From NCBI RefSeq assembly GCF_017310645.1, contig NZ_JAFLRH010000002.1, positions 248,001 through 312,000 of the forward strand: 64,000 nt of DNA, read 5' to 3'. Below are positions 8,247-17,457 of the stretch, in pieces (the first letter of the stretch is position 1; the number at the start of each line of letters is the position of its first letter). The position numbers were made by a program, and so were the translations under genes. The notes under the pieces were generated by a model. That model was not told the origin of the DNA. It saw nothing but the letters and a program-made list of their open reading frames with translations, and ran no database searches. Source of the DNA: Paradesulfitobacterium ferrireducens (GTDB taxonomy: Bacteria; Bacillota; Desulfitobacteriia; Desulfitobacteriales; Desulfitobacteriaceae).

Positions 8247-9394
8247 GCGGAGAACGTATTCTTGTCAATGGCAACCATGCTGCCGCCTATGGAGTCAGAC
8301 TGGCCAGACCCATGGTAGTGCCCGTTTATCCGATTACTCCCCAAACCCCGATCGTGGAGAAGATTTCCGAATTTCAGGCAGAAGGACAAATGGAAGTGGA
8401 GCTGGTAACCGCGGAATCTGAGCATTCCGCCATGTCAGCCTGTATCACCGCCTCCTTGACCGGCGTGCGGGTGTTTACCGCCACGGCTTCCCAGGGGCTG
8501 ATGCTGATGCATGAGATGCTGCACTATGCTTCCGGAGCGCGCGCGCCCATTGTCATGGTCAATGTCAACCGCACCATCGGCTCTCCCTGGGGTTTCTGGC
8601 CGGACCAGACAGACAGTTTGGCCCAGCGCGACACCGGCTGGATCCAATATTACTGTGAAAGCGGCCAGGAATCTTTAGATACGATTCTCCAGGCCTTCCG
8701 GGTGGCGGAAAAAGTGCTGCTTCCGGCCATGGTCGTCCATGAAGCGTTCTATGTATCACATTCCCTGGAAGTGGTGGAAGTCCCGGCCCAGGAGCTGGCT
8801 GACCAATTCCTGCCGCCTTTTACCCCTCCCCATCGGCTCGATCCGGAGATCAAAGAATCGTGGGGGAATACCGTCAATCAGGATATGTTCTACCGCCACC
8901 GCAAAACCCTGGGAGAAGCGATGGACAACGCCCTGGCCGCAGCCAAGGAAGCGGATGCCGACTACCGGGCCTTGGTTGGACGGGGATACGGAATCATTGA
9001 AGAGTACCGCTGTGACAACCCTGAGATTATCATTGCCACCATGGGCAGCATGACTGGGACCGCCCGCGAGGCTGTGGATGAACTGCGCGCGGAAGGGCTG
9101 GCAGTAGGGCTTCTCAAGGTCAAATTATTCAGGCCGTTCCCCCTGAAGGACGTGCGTCGGGCCTTAACCGGGGTGCCTAAGGTTGTGGTGCTGGACCGCA
9201 ACTTCGCTCCGGGGACAGGAGGGTTTTTGCATCAGGAGATGAAAGCGGCGCTTTATGGGATGAGTGACGGCCCGGAAGTTCACGGGTACTTGGCCGGGGT
9301 GGGCGGAACCAATATTCCCCCCGCCAAAATCAAGGACATGGTTCGGGAAGCCTTAGCCGAAAAAGCAGCCGCCGAACCGGTGTGGAAGGGGTGA
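8243..9394 (+). CDS. 2-oxoacid:ferredoxin oxidoreductase, alpha subunit
   Basis: This 383-residue alpha subunit carries the pyrimidine-binding part of the TPP site and the transketolase-C domain. The diagnostic VYPITPQTPIVEKISEF and the ELVTAESEHSAMSA stretch are near the N-terminus. The ATG at 8243 follows GGAGGAG and overlaps the previous stop by 4 bases. The family is PorA-like. The 2-oxoacid used is not determined by motifs I can read; a phenylglyoxylate-type aryl 2-oxoacid fits the gene order, and pyruvate remains possible. Confidence 0.9.
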   Translation: MSGERILVNGNHAAAYGVRLARPMVVPVYPITPQTPIVEKISEFQAEGQMEVELVTAESEHSAMSACITASLTGVRVFTATASQGLMLMHEMLHYASGARAPIVMVNVNRTIGSPWGFWPDQTDSLAQRDTGWIQYYCESGQESLDTILQAFRVAEKVLLPAMVVHEAFYVSHSLEVVEVPAQELADQFLPPFTPPHRLDPEIKESWGNTVNQDMFYRHRKTLGEAMDNALAAAKEADADYRALVGRGYGIIEEYRCDNPEIIIATMGSMTGTAREAVDELRAEGLAVGLLKVKLFRPFPLKDVRRALTGVPKVVVLDRNFAPGTGGFLHQEMKAALYGMSDGPEVHGYLAGVGGTNIPPAKIKDMVREALAEKAAAEPVWKG

Positions 9395-9400
9395 TAAAAA

Positions 9401-10282
9401 GTGGGGTATTACAACATTCAGGAAGAAAAAGTATTTAATTCCGGACATGCCGCCTGCCCAGGCTGCAGTGAGGCCCTGGCTATCCGCTATATAATCAATA
9501 CCCTCGGCCCGGACAGTATCGGAGTGGTTCCCCCCTCATGTATCGCGATTATTTCCGGTCCCCAGCCACTAAGTTCCATGCGGATGCCGGTGTATCAAAC
9601 AACCTTGGAAGCGAGCGCCGCTTCAGCCACCGGGATTTCCCGGGCTCTGAAAGCCAAAGGAAATGATCATACCAATGTGGTAGTCATTGCCGGAGACGGC
9701 GGCACCTATGACATCGGGTTTCAAAGCCTGTCTTCCGCAGCGGAGCGCAATGAGGATTTTATCTATGTCTGCTTGGACAATGAAGGGTATATGAATACAG
9801 GAGCCCAAAAAAGCTCCTCCACCCCTTATTTGGCATATACCACTTCCACTCCTTCCGGCAAGCCGACGCCCAAGAAAAACCTGGCGGAAATTATGGCAGC
9901 CCACCGCATCCCTTACGTCGCCACCGCCACCACCGGATATCCTGAGGATCTGGCTCGCAAGGTTGCCCGGGCTAAGGAGCTTAAAGGGACAGGACTGCGT
10001 TTTATTTTGGTCCTGACCCCTTGTCTGGACGGCTGGGGTGTCGCCGACCATGCGGGACCAAAGACCTCGAGACTGGCGGTGGAAACCGGAGTTTTCCCGC
10101 TTTATGAAGTGGAATACGGGGAGCGCTACACCCTTAACTTTGGCTCCAAGGGGACGCCGGTTCAGGCGTATCTGTCCCAGCAAAGCCGGTATAAACACCT
10201 CAGGCCGGAGCAAATCCAGGAAATTCAAAGCCAGGTGGATGCCAACTGGGAGCGGTTGAGGGAGAGATTTTCCGTTCCTTGA
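9401..10282 (+). CDS. 2-oxoacid:ferredoxin oxidoreductase, beta subunit (TPP-binding)
   Basis: This 293-residue beta subunit binds thiamine diphosphate and one [4Fe-4S] cluster. The CPGCSEALAIRY motif and the TPP/Mg motif GDGGTYDIGFQSL followed by LDNEGYMNTG are clear and PorB-like. The GTG at 9401 is preceded by GGAAGGGG. It is the last gene of the operon from promoter P2. A 13-bp hairpin without a T-run follows at 10374. Confidence 0.9.
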   Translation: MGYYNIQEEKVFNSGHAACPGCSEALAIRYIINTLGPDSIGVVPPSCIAIISGPQPLSSMRMPVYQTTLEASAASATGISRALKAKGNDHTNVVVIAGDGGTYDIGFQSLSSAAERNEDFIYVCLDNEGYMNTGAQKSSSTPYLAYTTSTPSGKPTPKKNLAEIMAAHRIPYVATATTGYPEDLARKVARAKELKGTGLRFILVLTPCLDGWGVADHAGPKTSRLAVETGVFPLYEVEYGERYTLNFGSKGTPVQAYLSQQSRYKHLRPEQIQEIQSQVDANWERLRERFSVP

Positions 10283-10328
10283 TACGAATGGCGGGAGGAA
10301 GAGAGTGCTAAGTCACAGTATAAGGTTC

Positions 10329-10343
10329 TGGCATGAATCAAGC
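10329..10343 (+). promoter_or_regulatory. Possible but weak sigma-54-like element before the first TRAP transporter
   Basis: TGGCATGAATCAAGC has the GG-N10-GC spacing, but AA instead of TT before the GC. No TGGTA-N8-TACCA dyad is found 130-150 bases upstream, where it would fall inside the beta-subunit gene. I list it only as a candidate. Confidence 0.25.
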
Positions 10344-10373
10344 AGCCGCAACTTCCGAGTAATATAAGGTAAT

Positions 10374-10410
10374 CCCTGTAGCCTAGTGAAAACCAAGCTA
10401 GGCTACAGGG
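10374..10410 (+). terminator. Perfect 13-bp hairpin between oxidoreductase and TRAP genes
   Basis: CCCTGTAGCCTAG at 10374-10386 and CTAGGCTACAGGG at 10398-10410 are perfectly complementary around an 11-base loop. No T-run follows, so it may be a weak terminator, an RNA stabiliser at the 3' end of the oxidoreductase mRNA, or part of a regulatory site. Confidence 0.5.
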
Positions 10411-10443
10411 TACCGGGAAATTAAATAAAGTGGGGCATAACGG

Positions 10444-10950
10444 ATGAACACGATTAATAAAATCATTGACTGGATTATTAATTTTTTTGCCGGCATAGCT
10501 GCTGTAATTATCGGTGTACTGTTAATATTAATAACTTATGCCACGATTTCCAGGTTCTTTTTTAATGACCCTAAAGCTAAAATTATTGAATTCTCAGCAT
10601 ACAGCCTTATTTATATCACCTTTCTCGCGGCACCTTGGCTCTTAAGAAACAGAGGACACATTAATGTTGACCTGATACTGATGAAACTTCAAGGGAGACG
10701 GAAGACAGCGCTTTTGTTATTTAATGATGCTGTCGGTTTAATTCTTACCTCTGGATTATTTGTAATTAGTTACCAAGTGACACTTAGTAATTATATGGAA
10801 AAAATTAAAGTCATGGATTCAATGGGCACTCCTCAGTTTTTACTGATACTGGCTATTCCGCTTGGGTTTTTGTTCTTGGCAATTCAATTCCTTCGATTTA
10901 TAAAACAAGACTTTTTCGCGCTCAGACAAAAGAAAGAAGGTATACATTAG
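10444..10950 (+). CDS. dctQ: TRAP transporter, small membrane subunit (DctQ type)
   Basis: This 168-residue protein has four predicted membrane helices (about residues 10-35, 45-65, 85-110, 128-150) and the DctQ layout, including WLLRNRGHINVDLI between the second and third helices. With DctM and DctP it takes up an organic acid using an ion gradient. The stop overlaps the dctM start. Base composition is much AT-richer than the genes on either side, as in the right half of the window. The substrate is unknown. Confidence 0.9.
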   Translation: MNTINKIIDWIINFFAGIAAVIIGVLLILITYATISRFFFNDPKAKIIEFSAYSLIYITFLAAPWLLRNRGHINVDLILMKLQGRRKTALLLFNDAVGLILTSGLFVISYQVTLSNYMEKIKVMDSMGTPQFLLILAIPLGFLFLAIQFLRFIKQDFFALRQKKEGIH

Positions 10951-12254
10951 TGGAATGGTACATGGTTCTCTTTTTAATCTTCGGTGGTCTAATTGTGATT
11001 ATGTTTACCGGATTGCCTATTGCCTTTAGCTTCTTTCTTCTGTCATCCATCGTGATTTTTGGGCTAATGGGGGAATTCGGGTTAAGACAACTTATCCTGG
11101 GGATGTATGACAGCTTGAATAGTTTCCCGCTGACGGCCATACCCTTTTTTATGGTGATGGGGGAAGTGTTCTACCAGTCAGGAATTGTGACCAAAACTCT
11201 AGATTCACTTTCTAAGTTCGTTAGGAAAATTCCCGGACGTTTAAGCATTATTACCTTACTGGGTGGCGGTGTTTTTGCAGCACTAAGCGGTTCTGTAGTC
11301 GCTAACACCGCAATGTTCGGTTCCCTGATGCTCCCTGAAATGATGAAAAGGGGCTATTCTAAGCAGCTTACTGCCGGCTCTATTATGGCATCTGGTGCTT
11401 TGGCTATGGTTATTCCTCCCAGTGCTATTGCAGTCTTGCTTGGAGGAATTGCAGGGGTTTCTGTAGGCAAAATCTTAGTCGGATCTATTCTCCCTGGAGT
11501 TTTATTAGTAGTTTTTTATATCTCCTATGTTACAATAACCTGCCTAGTGAACCCTTCTCAGGCTCCGTCTTACGAAGTAGAGGTAGCCTCTCTCCGTGAC
11601 ATATTTAAGTCTGTCATCATTGATATTATCCCTTTAATTTTTGTTTTCTTATTAGTTATGGGGCTCATTTTTTTCGGTGTAGCAACCCCTACGGAAGCTG
11701 CCGCCTTAGGTGCACTCGGTTCTTTTGTGCTAACCCTGTTCTATGGAAGGTTCTCTCTGAAGCTCGTGTATAATTCCCTGCTTAATTCACTTAAAGTTAC
11801 AGCGATGATTCTTATGATCATTGCGGGTTCGGCCGGGTTTAGTCAGATCCTTGCTCTAACCGGTACCAGCCGCGAGGCAGTTGCAGTCGTCCTCTCCCTG
11901 CAGGTTCCTCCGATGATAATTCTATTGCTGATGCTCGGGCTTGTTATTCTTCTTGGCTTCTTTATGGAACAAACGGCGATTATGATGATTACCTTACCTA
12001 TGTTCATGCCGATTGTTCAAGCGTTGCATTTTGATCAAGTCTGGTTTGCGGTGCTTGTCCTTATTTGCCTTCAGATTGGTCAGCTGACTCCTCCTGTAGG
12101 ACTTGCTCTTTTTACCATGAAAGGAGTAGCCCCCTCAGATGTCACTATGAGTGATATTTACAAAGGAGCTGTGCCTTATGTCTTTTTAGACATTGCCTTG
12201 TTGGTACTACTGATATTAATTCCCGGTTTCGTCACTCTTTTGCCCAATGTTTAA
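10950..12254 (+). CDS. dctM: TRAP transporter, large permease subunit (DctM type)
   Basis: This 434-residue membrane protein has about a dozen hydrophobic helices. Family features include PIAFSFFLLSS near the N-terminus, ALSGSVVANTAMFGSLMLPEM, GVATPTEAAALGALGS and QIGQLTPPVGLALF. It forms the ion-coupled channel of the TRAP system. The GTG at 10950 overlaps the last base of the dctQ stop codon, so the two are translationally coupled. A second, separate DctM is encoded at 37063. Confidence 0.93.
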   Translation: MEWYMVLFLIFGGLIVIMFTGLPIAFSFFLLSSIVIFGLMGEFGLRQLILGMYDSLNSFPLTAIPFFMVMGEVFYQSGIVTKTLDSLSKFVRKIPGRLSIITLLGGGVFAALSGSVVANTAMFGSLMLPEMMKRGYSKQLTAGSIMASGALAMVIPPSAIAVLLGGIAGVSVGKILVGSILPGVLLVVFYISYVTITCLVNPSQAPSYEVEVASLRDIFKSVIIDIIPLIFVFLLVMGLIFFGVATPTEAAALGALGSFVLTLFYGRFSLKLVYNSLLNSLKVTAMILMIIAGSAGFSQILALTGTSREAVAVVLSLQVPPMIILLLMLGLVILLGFFMEQTAIMMITLPMFMPIVQALHFDQVWFAVLVLICLQIGQLTPPVGLALFTMKGVAPSDVTMSDIYKGAVPYVFLDIALLVLLILIPGFVTLLPNV

Positions 12255-12344
12255 TGAAATTACAATTTGAGCGAATTTAATAACAGACGTAGGTCAAGAC
12301 GATATCTAAAAACAGGGTTCGAATTAATGATAAATGGGGGAATT

Positions 12345-13370
12345 ATGATGCTTAAGAAAAAAAGAATGATTTCCATAATGATTACCGGCCTCTTACTATT
12401 CCTTGCGTTAACCGGGTGTGGAAGCGAAACTAAGGCACCGGCCGAGCAACAAGCAAAGCCTAAAACAATCACATTAAAGATTCACAGTGCGTGGGCAGAA
12501 AACAATGCCATGAATTTTCACCTAAAACCTTTTATTGAAAAGGCGGAGAAAAAATCGAACGGAACTCTGAAAATCGTGTGGGGCGGTGGTCCGGAGGCGA
12601 TCCCGGCCTTCCAATTGGCTGAAGCGGTGAAAAACGGTATGGTTGATATTGCATGGACCGCTCATACCTATAATGTTTCTCATATTCCTGTCTTAGAAGG
12701 GGTTAAACTTGCGACCTATGATGCTGAAGGACTTCGTACCAGCGGAGGATTTGAGTTTATCGACAAGCTTTATCAGGAAAAATTAAACACTCATCTTTTA
12801 GGTAATTTCTTAAATGGGCTGACCTATAATCTTTACACGACTAAGAAAAAAATTGAATCCCTTGATGATTTTAAGGGGATGACCATCAGAACCACGCCCG
12901 CTTATCAAGCGTTTGTGGAAGGTCTGGGAGCAGCGGTTGTAAATACCGCACCGGGTGAAGTTTACCAAGCTTTAGAGCGTAACGTGGTTCAGGGATATGG
13001 TTGGCCGAGCGTTGGAATTGTTGACTTTGGCTGGCATGAGGTAACCGGTTATGTCATAGACCCTGCTTTTTATAGTGTTGACGGAGCGGCCCTTGTCAGT
13101 GACAAAGTGTGGAAAACTCTGAGCGAACAGCAAAAGACTGCGCTGACAGATGCAATGAAAGAAATTGAGAAAGAAGCCAAGGAATATTACAAAAACAAAA
13201 TTTCAGAAGAACGTAAGACGATTGAAAAAGCAGGAGTTAAGACCACGGCTCTTTCCGGCGAACTTGCAGAGAAATACCTTAAAATCGCTTATGATAAAGG
13301 CTGGGAAAAAGTTGAAAAAAGCGCGCCTCAAGACGCAGCAAAACTTCGGGAGTTAATCACCAAGAAATAA
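12345..13370 (+). CDS. dctP: TRAP transporter solute-binding lipoprotein (DctP type)
   Basis: This is the extracytoplasmic binding protein of the upstream DctQM pair. I chose the ATG at 12345 (GGGGG just upstream), which gives a lysine-rich start, a hydrophobic stretch and the lipobox LTGC with Cys at about residue 25, so it is a membrane-anchored lipoprotein as expected in a Gram-positive. The mature part has DctP-family features, including MTIRTTPAYQAFVEGLGAA and the NVVQGYGWPSVGIVDF region. The order Q, M, P differs from the P, Q, M order of the second system at 35336. The likely ligand is an aromatic or heterocyclic carboxylate, by context only. Confidence 0.9.
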   Translation: MMLKKKRMISIMITGLLLFLALTGCGSETKAPAEQQAKPKTITLKIHSAWAENNAMNFHLKPFIEKAEKKSNGTLKIVWGGGPEAIPAFQLAEAVKNGMVDIAWTAHTYNVSHIPVLEGVKLATYDAEGLRTSGGFEFIDKLYQEKLNTHLLGNFLNGLTYNLYTTKKKIESLDDFKGMTIRTTPAYQAFVEGLGAAVVNTAPGEVYQALERNVVQGYGWPSVGIVDFGWHEVTGYVIDPAFYSVDGAALVSDKVWKTLSEQQKTALTDAMKEIEKEAKEYYKNKISEERKTIEKAGVKTTALSGELAEKYLKIAYDKGWEKVEKSAPQDAAKLRELITKK

Positions 13371-13426
13371 ATGATTTATGGTGATTACAAAAAATAAATC
13401 AATCATAAAAAAGGGAGGTTGAAAAC

Positions 13427-14767
13427 ATGAGCAAATTGGTTCTGAAAGAAGGGCGTTTGGTCATTCCCGGTGTGGGCATCGTGGAAGCGGATGTTCTGAT
13501 GGAGGGCGGTAGGATTCAAGCGATCGGCCAAGGGTTAAACGGGGATGAGGAAGTCAATGCCGGCGGCAAGTATGTTTTGCCCGGACTGATTGACCCGCAT
13601 ATTCACCTGGGGATTTTCGGGGATTTGGCCGTGGAAATGGAAAAAGAGACCGCTTCAGCCTTGATGGGCGGAGTTACAACGGTCGGTGCTTTTATGGGCG
13701 GGCCCAATCCGTATTTATCTTATTTCAAAGATGTGATCAACCTGGCCGATGCCAAAGCAGCCACGGATGTCTTTTTTCACCTGGCGATTATGACTACGGA
13801 GCAACAGCAGGAAATCCCGGCTTATGCCGAAGAGTTCGGAATTACTTCCTATAAAATGTACATGTCCGGGATTCCCGGTTTGATTCCGGATGTGGACGAC
13901 GGCTTCATGCTGCAAACGCTGGAGCGCGTGGCCGGAATGGGCGACAAGGCTTTGGCCTGTGTCCATGCGGAAAATCCCCATTTAATCAGAGTGGCCACGG
14001 AAGAAGTAAAAGCCCGCGGGGGCAATACTTTAGCCGACTGGGCGGATACCCATCCGAATGTGGCTGAGGAGGATGCGATCAGACGGGCCGCTTACCTTAA
14101 TGATCTCGCGGGCAGCCGCCTGTATATCGTTCACGTCTCCACCAAAGAAGGAGCCGGGGCTTTGGCCGAATTGAAACCGAAGTATCCCAAGCTTTATGCT
14201 GAGACGACCTCTCCTTATCTTTCGATTGATAAATACAGCCCCCTAGGGTTGGTTGCCCATATGGTGCCGCCGTTCCGCGAGCCTGAAAGTGTCAATGCTC
14301 TGTGGCAGGGGGTTGAAAGTGGTTACATTGACACCGTGGGCACGGATAATGTGACCCTTACTCTCGATCTTAAGGGAGCGGAAAAGGGAATTTGGGGTGC
14401 GATGCCCGGGTATCCTGCAGTCGGTACCAGCCTGCCCGTTATGCTCCACTACGGGGTCAATGCCCGCGGCTTCAGCCTCCTGCGCTTGGTGGAAGTGATG
14501 AGCAAGAATCCGGCGCAAATCTTCGGCCTCTATCCGCGCAAAGGCACGATTGCCCCCGGCAGTGACGCCGATCTGGTCGTGGTTGATCTTGACTTGGTGA
14601 AAACCGTGCGTCATGAAGAGTTAGGCTCCCGGGCTGATTTCAGCCTTTACGGCGGCCAAGAGCTTAAAGGGTGGCCGGTGATGACGATCAAAGGGGGCAA
14701 AGTCGCTGTCAAAGACGGCAAGATTCAGCCTGCCGCCAGCGGCCGCTTCCTGAAGCGTGCTCTTTAG
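13427..14767 (+). CDS. Dihydropyrimidinase/hydantoinase-like metal-dependent amidohydrolase
   Basis: This 446-residue cyclic amidohydrolase should open a cyclic amide or imide. The metal site is visible: DPHIHLG (about 56-62), a SYKMYMSG lysine expected to be carboxylated (about 145), CVHAEN, IVHVSTKEG and GTDNVTL. This is the dihydropyrimidinase/allantoinase branch rather than the ATP-dependent HyuAB type found at 23275. A good GGGAGG site precedes the ATG. It stands between a TRAP system and a Mo oxidoreductase, in the same region as a PreA-like dehydrogenase at 19756. Together they look like reductive ring saturation followed by lactam hydrolysis. The true substrate could be a dihydropyrimidine or a fused lactam. 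Confidence 0.85.
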   Translation: MSKLVLKEGRLVIPGVGIVEADVLMEGGRIQAIGQGLNGDEEVNAGGKYVLPGLIDPHIHLGIFGDLAVEMEKETASALMGGVTTVGAFMGGPNPYLSYFKDVINLADAKAATDVFFHLAIMTTEQQQEIPAYAEEFGITSYKMYMSGIPGLIPDVDDGFMLQTLERVAGMGDKALACVHAENPHLIRVATEEVKARGGNTLADWADTHPNVAEEDAIRRAAYLNDLAGSRLYIVHVSTKEGAGALAELKPKYPKLYAETTSPYLSIDKYSPLGLVAHMVPPFREPESVNALWQGVESGYIDTVGTDNVTLTLDLKGAEKGIWGAMPGYPAVGTSLPVMLHYGVNARGFSLLRLVEVMSKNPAQIFGLYPRKGTIAPGSDADLVVVDLDLVKTVRHEELGSRADFSLYGGQELKGWPVMTIKGGKVAVKDGKIQPAASGRFLKRAL

Positions 14768-14944
14768 TCAGTTTGGTTTCTTAGGTGGGAGAGGCAGCAA
14801 GGTGTCTAGATTCAGTGCCTTCTGACTATTTGCCTGCCTCCTCCGCTAATAAAGAGACAGAAAATTGGGAATAGAAAGAACTCCAGAGAAATGGGCCGGT
14901 TCGGGTAGCCAGAGGAGTGGACAAATAAAAAGGAGGGATGATTT

Positions 14945-17440
14945 TTGGCTCAAGCACTATTTAAGCAAAAGGACTACTGGGTAAAAAGTGCCTGCAAAAT
15001 GTGCATCCATAGCTGTGCGATCAGGGTGCACGTCCAGGACGGGGTTGTGGTCAAAATCGAGGGAGACCCTAATGATGTCAATAATCGGGGTAAGCTTTGC
15101 CCGAAGGGGCAGTCCGGAATTATGCGTCTCTATGACCCCAACCGGGTAAAAACTCCGCTTAAGCGGACCAACCCGGAAAAGGGACCCGGGGTTGACCCCA
15201 AGTGGCAGCCCATATCCTGGGATGAGGCCTTGGACATCGTAGCGACCCGCCTGAAAAAAATCCGGCAGGAGGATCCGCGTAAACTCTTAGTTTCAATCAA
15301 CGACTTCCACCGCATTCACCTATGGGGCTGGGGCGCCATGTTTGGCTCCTTCAACTATTTTTCAACCGTTGGCCAGTATTGTGGTGCGGCCTATCATCCG
15401 GTCAACGGAACGTTGGACGGCTCCTTTGCCGCAGTCAATGACTACGCTTACTGCAACTATTGGATTCAGATCGGGGGCGGAGACGGTTTTTCCTCTCATC
15501 TCCATGTGGCAGGCTCAATCAAGCGCATGGCGGAAGCCCGGGTTGACCGGGGCATGAAGGTCGTGGTTGTGGAGCCAAGGATGTCTACCGGCGCTGCCAA
15601 AGCGGATGAATGGGTTCCGATTCTCCCGGGTACGGACAGGGCTTTTGTTCTGGGCATGGTTCATGTGCTCTTGCATGAATTAAATATTTATGACGCGGAA
15701 TTCTTAAAGATCCATACGAATGGCCCGTATCTTATCGGCCCGGACGGGTATTTTGTGCGCGATCCGGAGTCCCAGAAACCTTTCGTCTGGGATGCGGTTG
15801 CCGGAGCGGCTAAAGTGTTTGATGATCCGAGCATTGAGGATTTTGCGCTCGAAGGAAATTATACCGTGAATGGGGTCAAGTGCAGGCCTTCGTTCCAGGT
15901 CATCAAGGATACCTTGAAAGACCATACTCCGGAGCGCATGTCCAAGATTTGCACAGTGCCTGCGGATACGATCCGCCGGATTGCTAAGGAGTTCGGGGAA
16001 GCGGCCCGCATCGGCAGTACCATCGTGATTGAAGGCAAGGAATATCCCTATCGTCCGGCAGCAGTCAACTACTACCGCGGAGCCATTGGACATGTGGACG
16101 GCGGGCTCGATTCAGCGGCTCTCAAACTGATCAATATCATTATAGGAAATATTGATGTTCCGGGCGGGCATATTGGTGTAGGTCTGGATCACCGTCTGCT
16201 GCTGGTTGAACCGGGCCCGGACGGCATGCTTCTGCCCCAGCCGCATATATTACATCCGCCTTATCCTTTTGCCGGTAAGCCTTACAGTTTCCAACTCATG
16301 GAGTGGTATCCCATTGGGATTGATCCGGGCCATCTCTCGGCAGACAACGTCCTAAACCCGGAAAAATGGGGTTTTGATTTCAAGCCGGAAGCGCTGATTA
16401 TCGAACATTCCAACCCGATGTGGAACCTCTCGGCGACGGATAAGGTGATGGAAGTCTTCCGCCGGCTTGATTTTATTGTGGCCATTGACGTGGTCCTGAA
16501 CGAATCAACGGAATGGGCTGACATCGTGCTCCCGGATCACACCTATTTGGAATCCCACCTCTTAGTGGACATTGAGCCCCCGGTGATCACCGGCCATGTC
16601 TACCGGCGTCCGGTCATTGAGCCGCTGTATGACAGCCGGGATGCGAGCGATATTTTGACAGATTTAGCGGAGCGGATTGGCTTCTTGCCGGAATGGAACG
16701 GCCTCATGAATATCAAGCTGTTCCTTACCGGGGAATACCAGCTTGAGCTGAATAAGAAGTATACCAACCTTGAGATGATGGACCGCATGGCCCGGAGCAT
16801 TTACGGTCCGGATAAAGGGTTGGACTGGTTCCAGGAGAACGGGCACGCCACGCGCTACCAGAAGCCGGAGGAGATGTACCTGCCATGGAAAGGCCACCGG
16901 ATTCCACTGTACTTTAACTTCTTCAAAGAAGTGGGCGATGACCTCAAGAAGAAGACAGAGGAAGCGGGCCTAGACTGGGATACTTCCAGTTATCTCCCGA
17001 TTCCGGTCTGGCGTGATACTCATCCCTTGCACAATTTGCCGGGAGAGTATGATCTCTATGCTTTTGCCTTCAAAGAAACATTGCTCAATTTCTCGGAATC
17101 GACTACGATCCCTTGGATCAATGAAGCAATGAACAATATTCCCATCCACATGGGAGTCCTGATTAACACCAAAACCGCCAAGGCTAAGGGGATTAAGAAC
17201 GGGGACCGCATCCGGGTTCAGTCTCCTTTCGGGGAAGTTATCGGCATGGCCAGCGTGATTGAAGAAATCCATCCTCAGGTCATTGGGATGTCGAACGGGA
17301 TCAGCCGCTGGGCTAATCATCCGGTTGAGAAAAAGACCAACACCCACTTTAACCGTTTGCTGCCGGCCGATGTCAAATGGACGGATGGAATGACCGGGCA
17401 CTTGGAAACTTCCACGAAAGTTAAGATTACTAAGATTTGA
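14945..17440 (+). CDS. Mo-bisPGD oxidoreductase catalytic subunit (DMSO reductase family)
   Basis: This 831-residue enzyme carries a bis-pyranopterin Mo cofactor. A [4Fe-4S] motif is formed by Cys17, Cys20, Cys24 and Cys52. A cysteine in VGQYCGAAYHP (about Cys146) is the likely Mo ligand. The C-terminal molydopterin-dinucleotide domain is present (from LINTKTAKAKGIKNGDRI). No twin-arginine signal is seen, so the active site faces the cytoplasm. With the four-cluster FeS protein and membrane anchor that follow, it resembles phenylacetyl-CoA:acceptor oxidoreductase (PadBCD) in architecture, although many other reductases share it. I chose the TTG at 14945 because AAAGGAGGG precedes it. The substrate is unproven. 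Confidence 0.87.
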   Translation: MAQALFKQKDYWVKSACKMCIHSCAIRVHVQDGVVVKIEGDPNDVNNRGKLCPKGQSGIMRLYDPNRVKTPLKRTNPEKGPGVDPKWQPISWDEALDIVATRLKKIRQEDPRKLLVSINDFHRIHLWGWGAMFGSFNYFSTVGQYCGAAYHPVNGTLDGSFAAVNDYAYCNYWIQIGGGDGFSSHLHVAGSIKRMAEARVDRGMKVVVVEPRMSTGAAKADEWVPILPGTDRAFVLGMVHVLLHELNIYDAEFLKIHTNGPYLIGPDGYFVRDPESQKPFVWDAVAGAAKVFDDPSIEDFALEGNYTVNGVKCRPSFQVIKDTLKDHTPERMSKICTVPADTIRRIAKEFGEAARIGSTIVIEGKEYPYRPAAVNYYRGAIGHVDGGLDSAALKLINIIIGNIDVPGGHIGVGLDHRLLLVEPGPDGMLLPQPHILHPPYPFAGKPYSFQLMEWYPIGIDPGHLSADNVLNPEKWGFDFKPEALIIEHSNPMWNLSATDKVMEVFRRLDFIVAIDVVLNESTEWADIVLPDHTYLESHLLVDIEPPVITGHVYRRPVIEPLYDSRDASDILTDLAERIGFLPEWNGLMNIKLFLTGEYQLELNKKYTNLEMMDRMARSIYGPDKGLDWFQENGHATRYQKPEEMYLPWKGHRIPLYFNFFKEVGDDLKKKTEEAGLDWDTSSYLPIPVWRDTHPLHNLPGEYDLYAFAFKETLLNFSESTTIPWINEAMNNIPIHMGVLINTKTAKAKGIKNGDRIRVQSPFGEVIGMASVIEEIHPQVIGMSNGISRWANHPVEKKTNTHFNRLLPADVKWTDGMTGHLETSTKVKITKI

Positions 17441-17457
17441 GAGGGGGGCTGAGCTAG

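Noticed and set aside
10329-10343. A fourth sigma-54 promoter before the first TRAP operon as a firm call
   Set aside because: Spacing fits, but AA replaces TT before GC and no activator dyad lies upstream, so I kept it only as a low-confidence feature.
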